A stretch of DNA of 64,000 nt from Acidovorax sp. sif1233 (GTDB taxonomy: Bacteria > Pseudomonadota > Gammaproteobacteria > Burkholderiales > Burkholderiaceae_C): the NCBI RefSeq assembly GCF_019218755.1, contig NZ_JAHUWZ010000009.1, positions 149,639-213,638 on the forward strand. Direction: 5' to 3'. The notes beneath the pieces were generated by a model that saw nothing but the letters and a program-made list of their open reading frames with translations, did no database searches and was not told the origin of the DNA. The position numbers and the translations under genes were made by a program. Below are positions 63,874 through 64,000 of this stretch, piece by piece. Position 1 is the first letter of the stretch; the number at the start of each line of letters is the position of its first letter.

Positions 63874-64000
63874 TGAATCGCCCCGGATTCCCTAGACACT
63901 TTTAAGCCGTTGGAAATGGCGTCTTTCGAACTCTACCGGTGAAGTATCTCCGGCAGTGCCGTGGCGTCGCTTAGGGTTGTAAAACATCTCGATGTAATTG
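63874..64000 (-). mobile_element. IS3-family insertion sequence, one end
   Basis: A terminal inverted repeat begins at 63874 (TGAATCGCCCCGGATTCCCT on the + strand), typical of IS3-family ends. It is followed by the 3' end of the transposase gene and runs off the right edge. It disrupts the replication-initiator-like gene. Target duplication cannot be seen because the other end is outside the window. Confidence 0.85.
63892..64000 (-). CDS. IS3-family transposase OrfB, C-terminal end (partial)
   Basis: The last 35 residues end NPKRRHGTAGDTSPVEFERR and RLKSV, following YIEMFYN. The motif YIE-x-FYN-x-x-RRH marks the end of the rve integrase domain in IS3-family OrfB; the third catalytic acid lies upstream of it, outside the window. 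Confidence 0.9.
   Translation of the reverse strand, partial: NYIEMFYNPKRRHGTAGDTSPVEFERRHFQRLKSV

Overview
The window is about 65% G+C for most of its length. Its gene orders and a family of interspersed AAGCGCT/GCTATC repeats are typical of a betaproteobacterium of the family Comamonadaceae (Acidovorax-like). This placement rests on gene content, protein likeness and repeat style; no rRNA is present. About 0-50 kb reads as ordinary chromosome. About 50-64 kb is accessory DNA with lower G+C, a phage-type integrase, an IS3-family insertion and several defence-type genes.

Layout. 0-4 kb: assimilatory nitrite reductase nirBD, transcribed leftward, with a NIT-domain nitrate sensor gene downstream that runs off the left edge. 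4-13.4 kb: a small SSB-like gene, tRNA-Pro(GGG), then the classic leftward translation cluster thrS-infC-rpmI-rplT-pheS-pheT-ihfA-merR. infC starts at AUC. thrS is preceded by a 13-codon, threonine-rich leader ORF and a terminator, which looks like an attenuator. 13.7-15.7 kb: a gtr-type cluster (GtrB-like and GtrA-like proteins) with a truncated third glycosyltransferase. 15.9-20 kb: isocitrate lyase aceA with a striking pair of palindromic operators, a gamma-glutamylcyclotransferase, a DMT exporter, an RraA-like protein and a SWIB protein. 20-28 kb: an iron block with a Fiu-type TonB-dependent receptor, PiuC hydroxylase, an FMN alpha-hydroxy-acid oxidase, Bfd, TonB-ExbB-ExbD and HemP. Fur-box-like sites precede the receptor, bfd and hemP. 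28-37 kb: a HbpS/GlcG protein, a BAX-inhibitor-1 protein, a lipoprotein, RlmD, a secreted protein, a divergent Lrp/putA pair and ThpR. 39.4-42.2 kb: a zinc-type ABC operon headed by two tiny overlapping ORFs. 42.4-50 kb: LysR/pirin/isochorismatase-family genes, an SDR, small regulators, and a secreted serine hydrolase overlapping a dienelactone-hydrolase-like gene.

The accessory end begins with a leftward operon. It encodes an ICE-type conserved protein, a papain/C39-like cysteine peptidase and a protein resembling the C-terminal domain of FtsZ without its GTPase domain. An upstream gene on the same strand resembles the N-terminal part of an AAA ATPase. Next is a modification/restriction module: an McrB-like AAA ATPase on the + strand, facing an operon of a DNA methyltransferase with an N-terminal DNA-binding domain and a DUF2357/McrC-like nuclease on the - strand. 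The ATPase and nuclease genes overlap tail to tail by 11 bp. After a tyrosine integrase comes a 985-residue STAND/NACHT-like ATPase with an N-terminal HEPN-like Rx4H motif, a candidate abortive-infection protein. The window ends in a replication-initiator-like gene cut by an IS3-family element.

The least explained items are the split McrBC/methyltransferase module, the HEPN-STAND ATPase and the FtsZ-C/peptidase operon. The thrS leader peptide, the aceA operators and the tiny ORFs of the zinc operon are the strongest small-scale observations.
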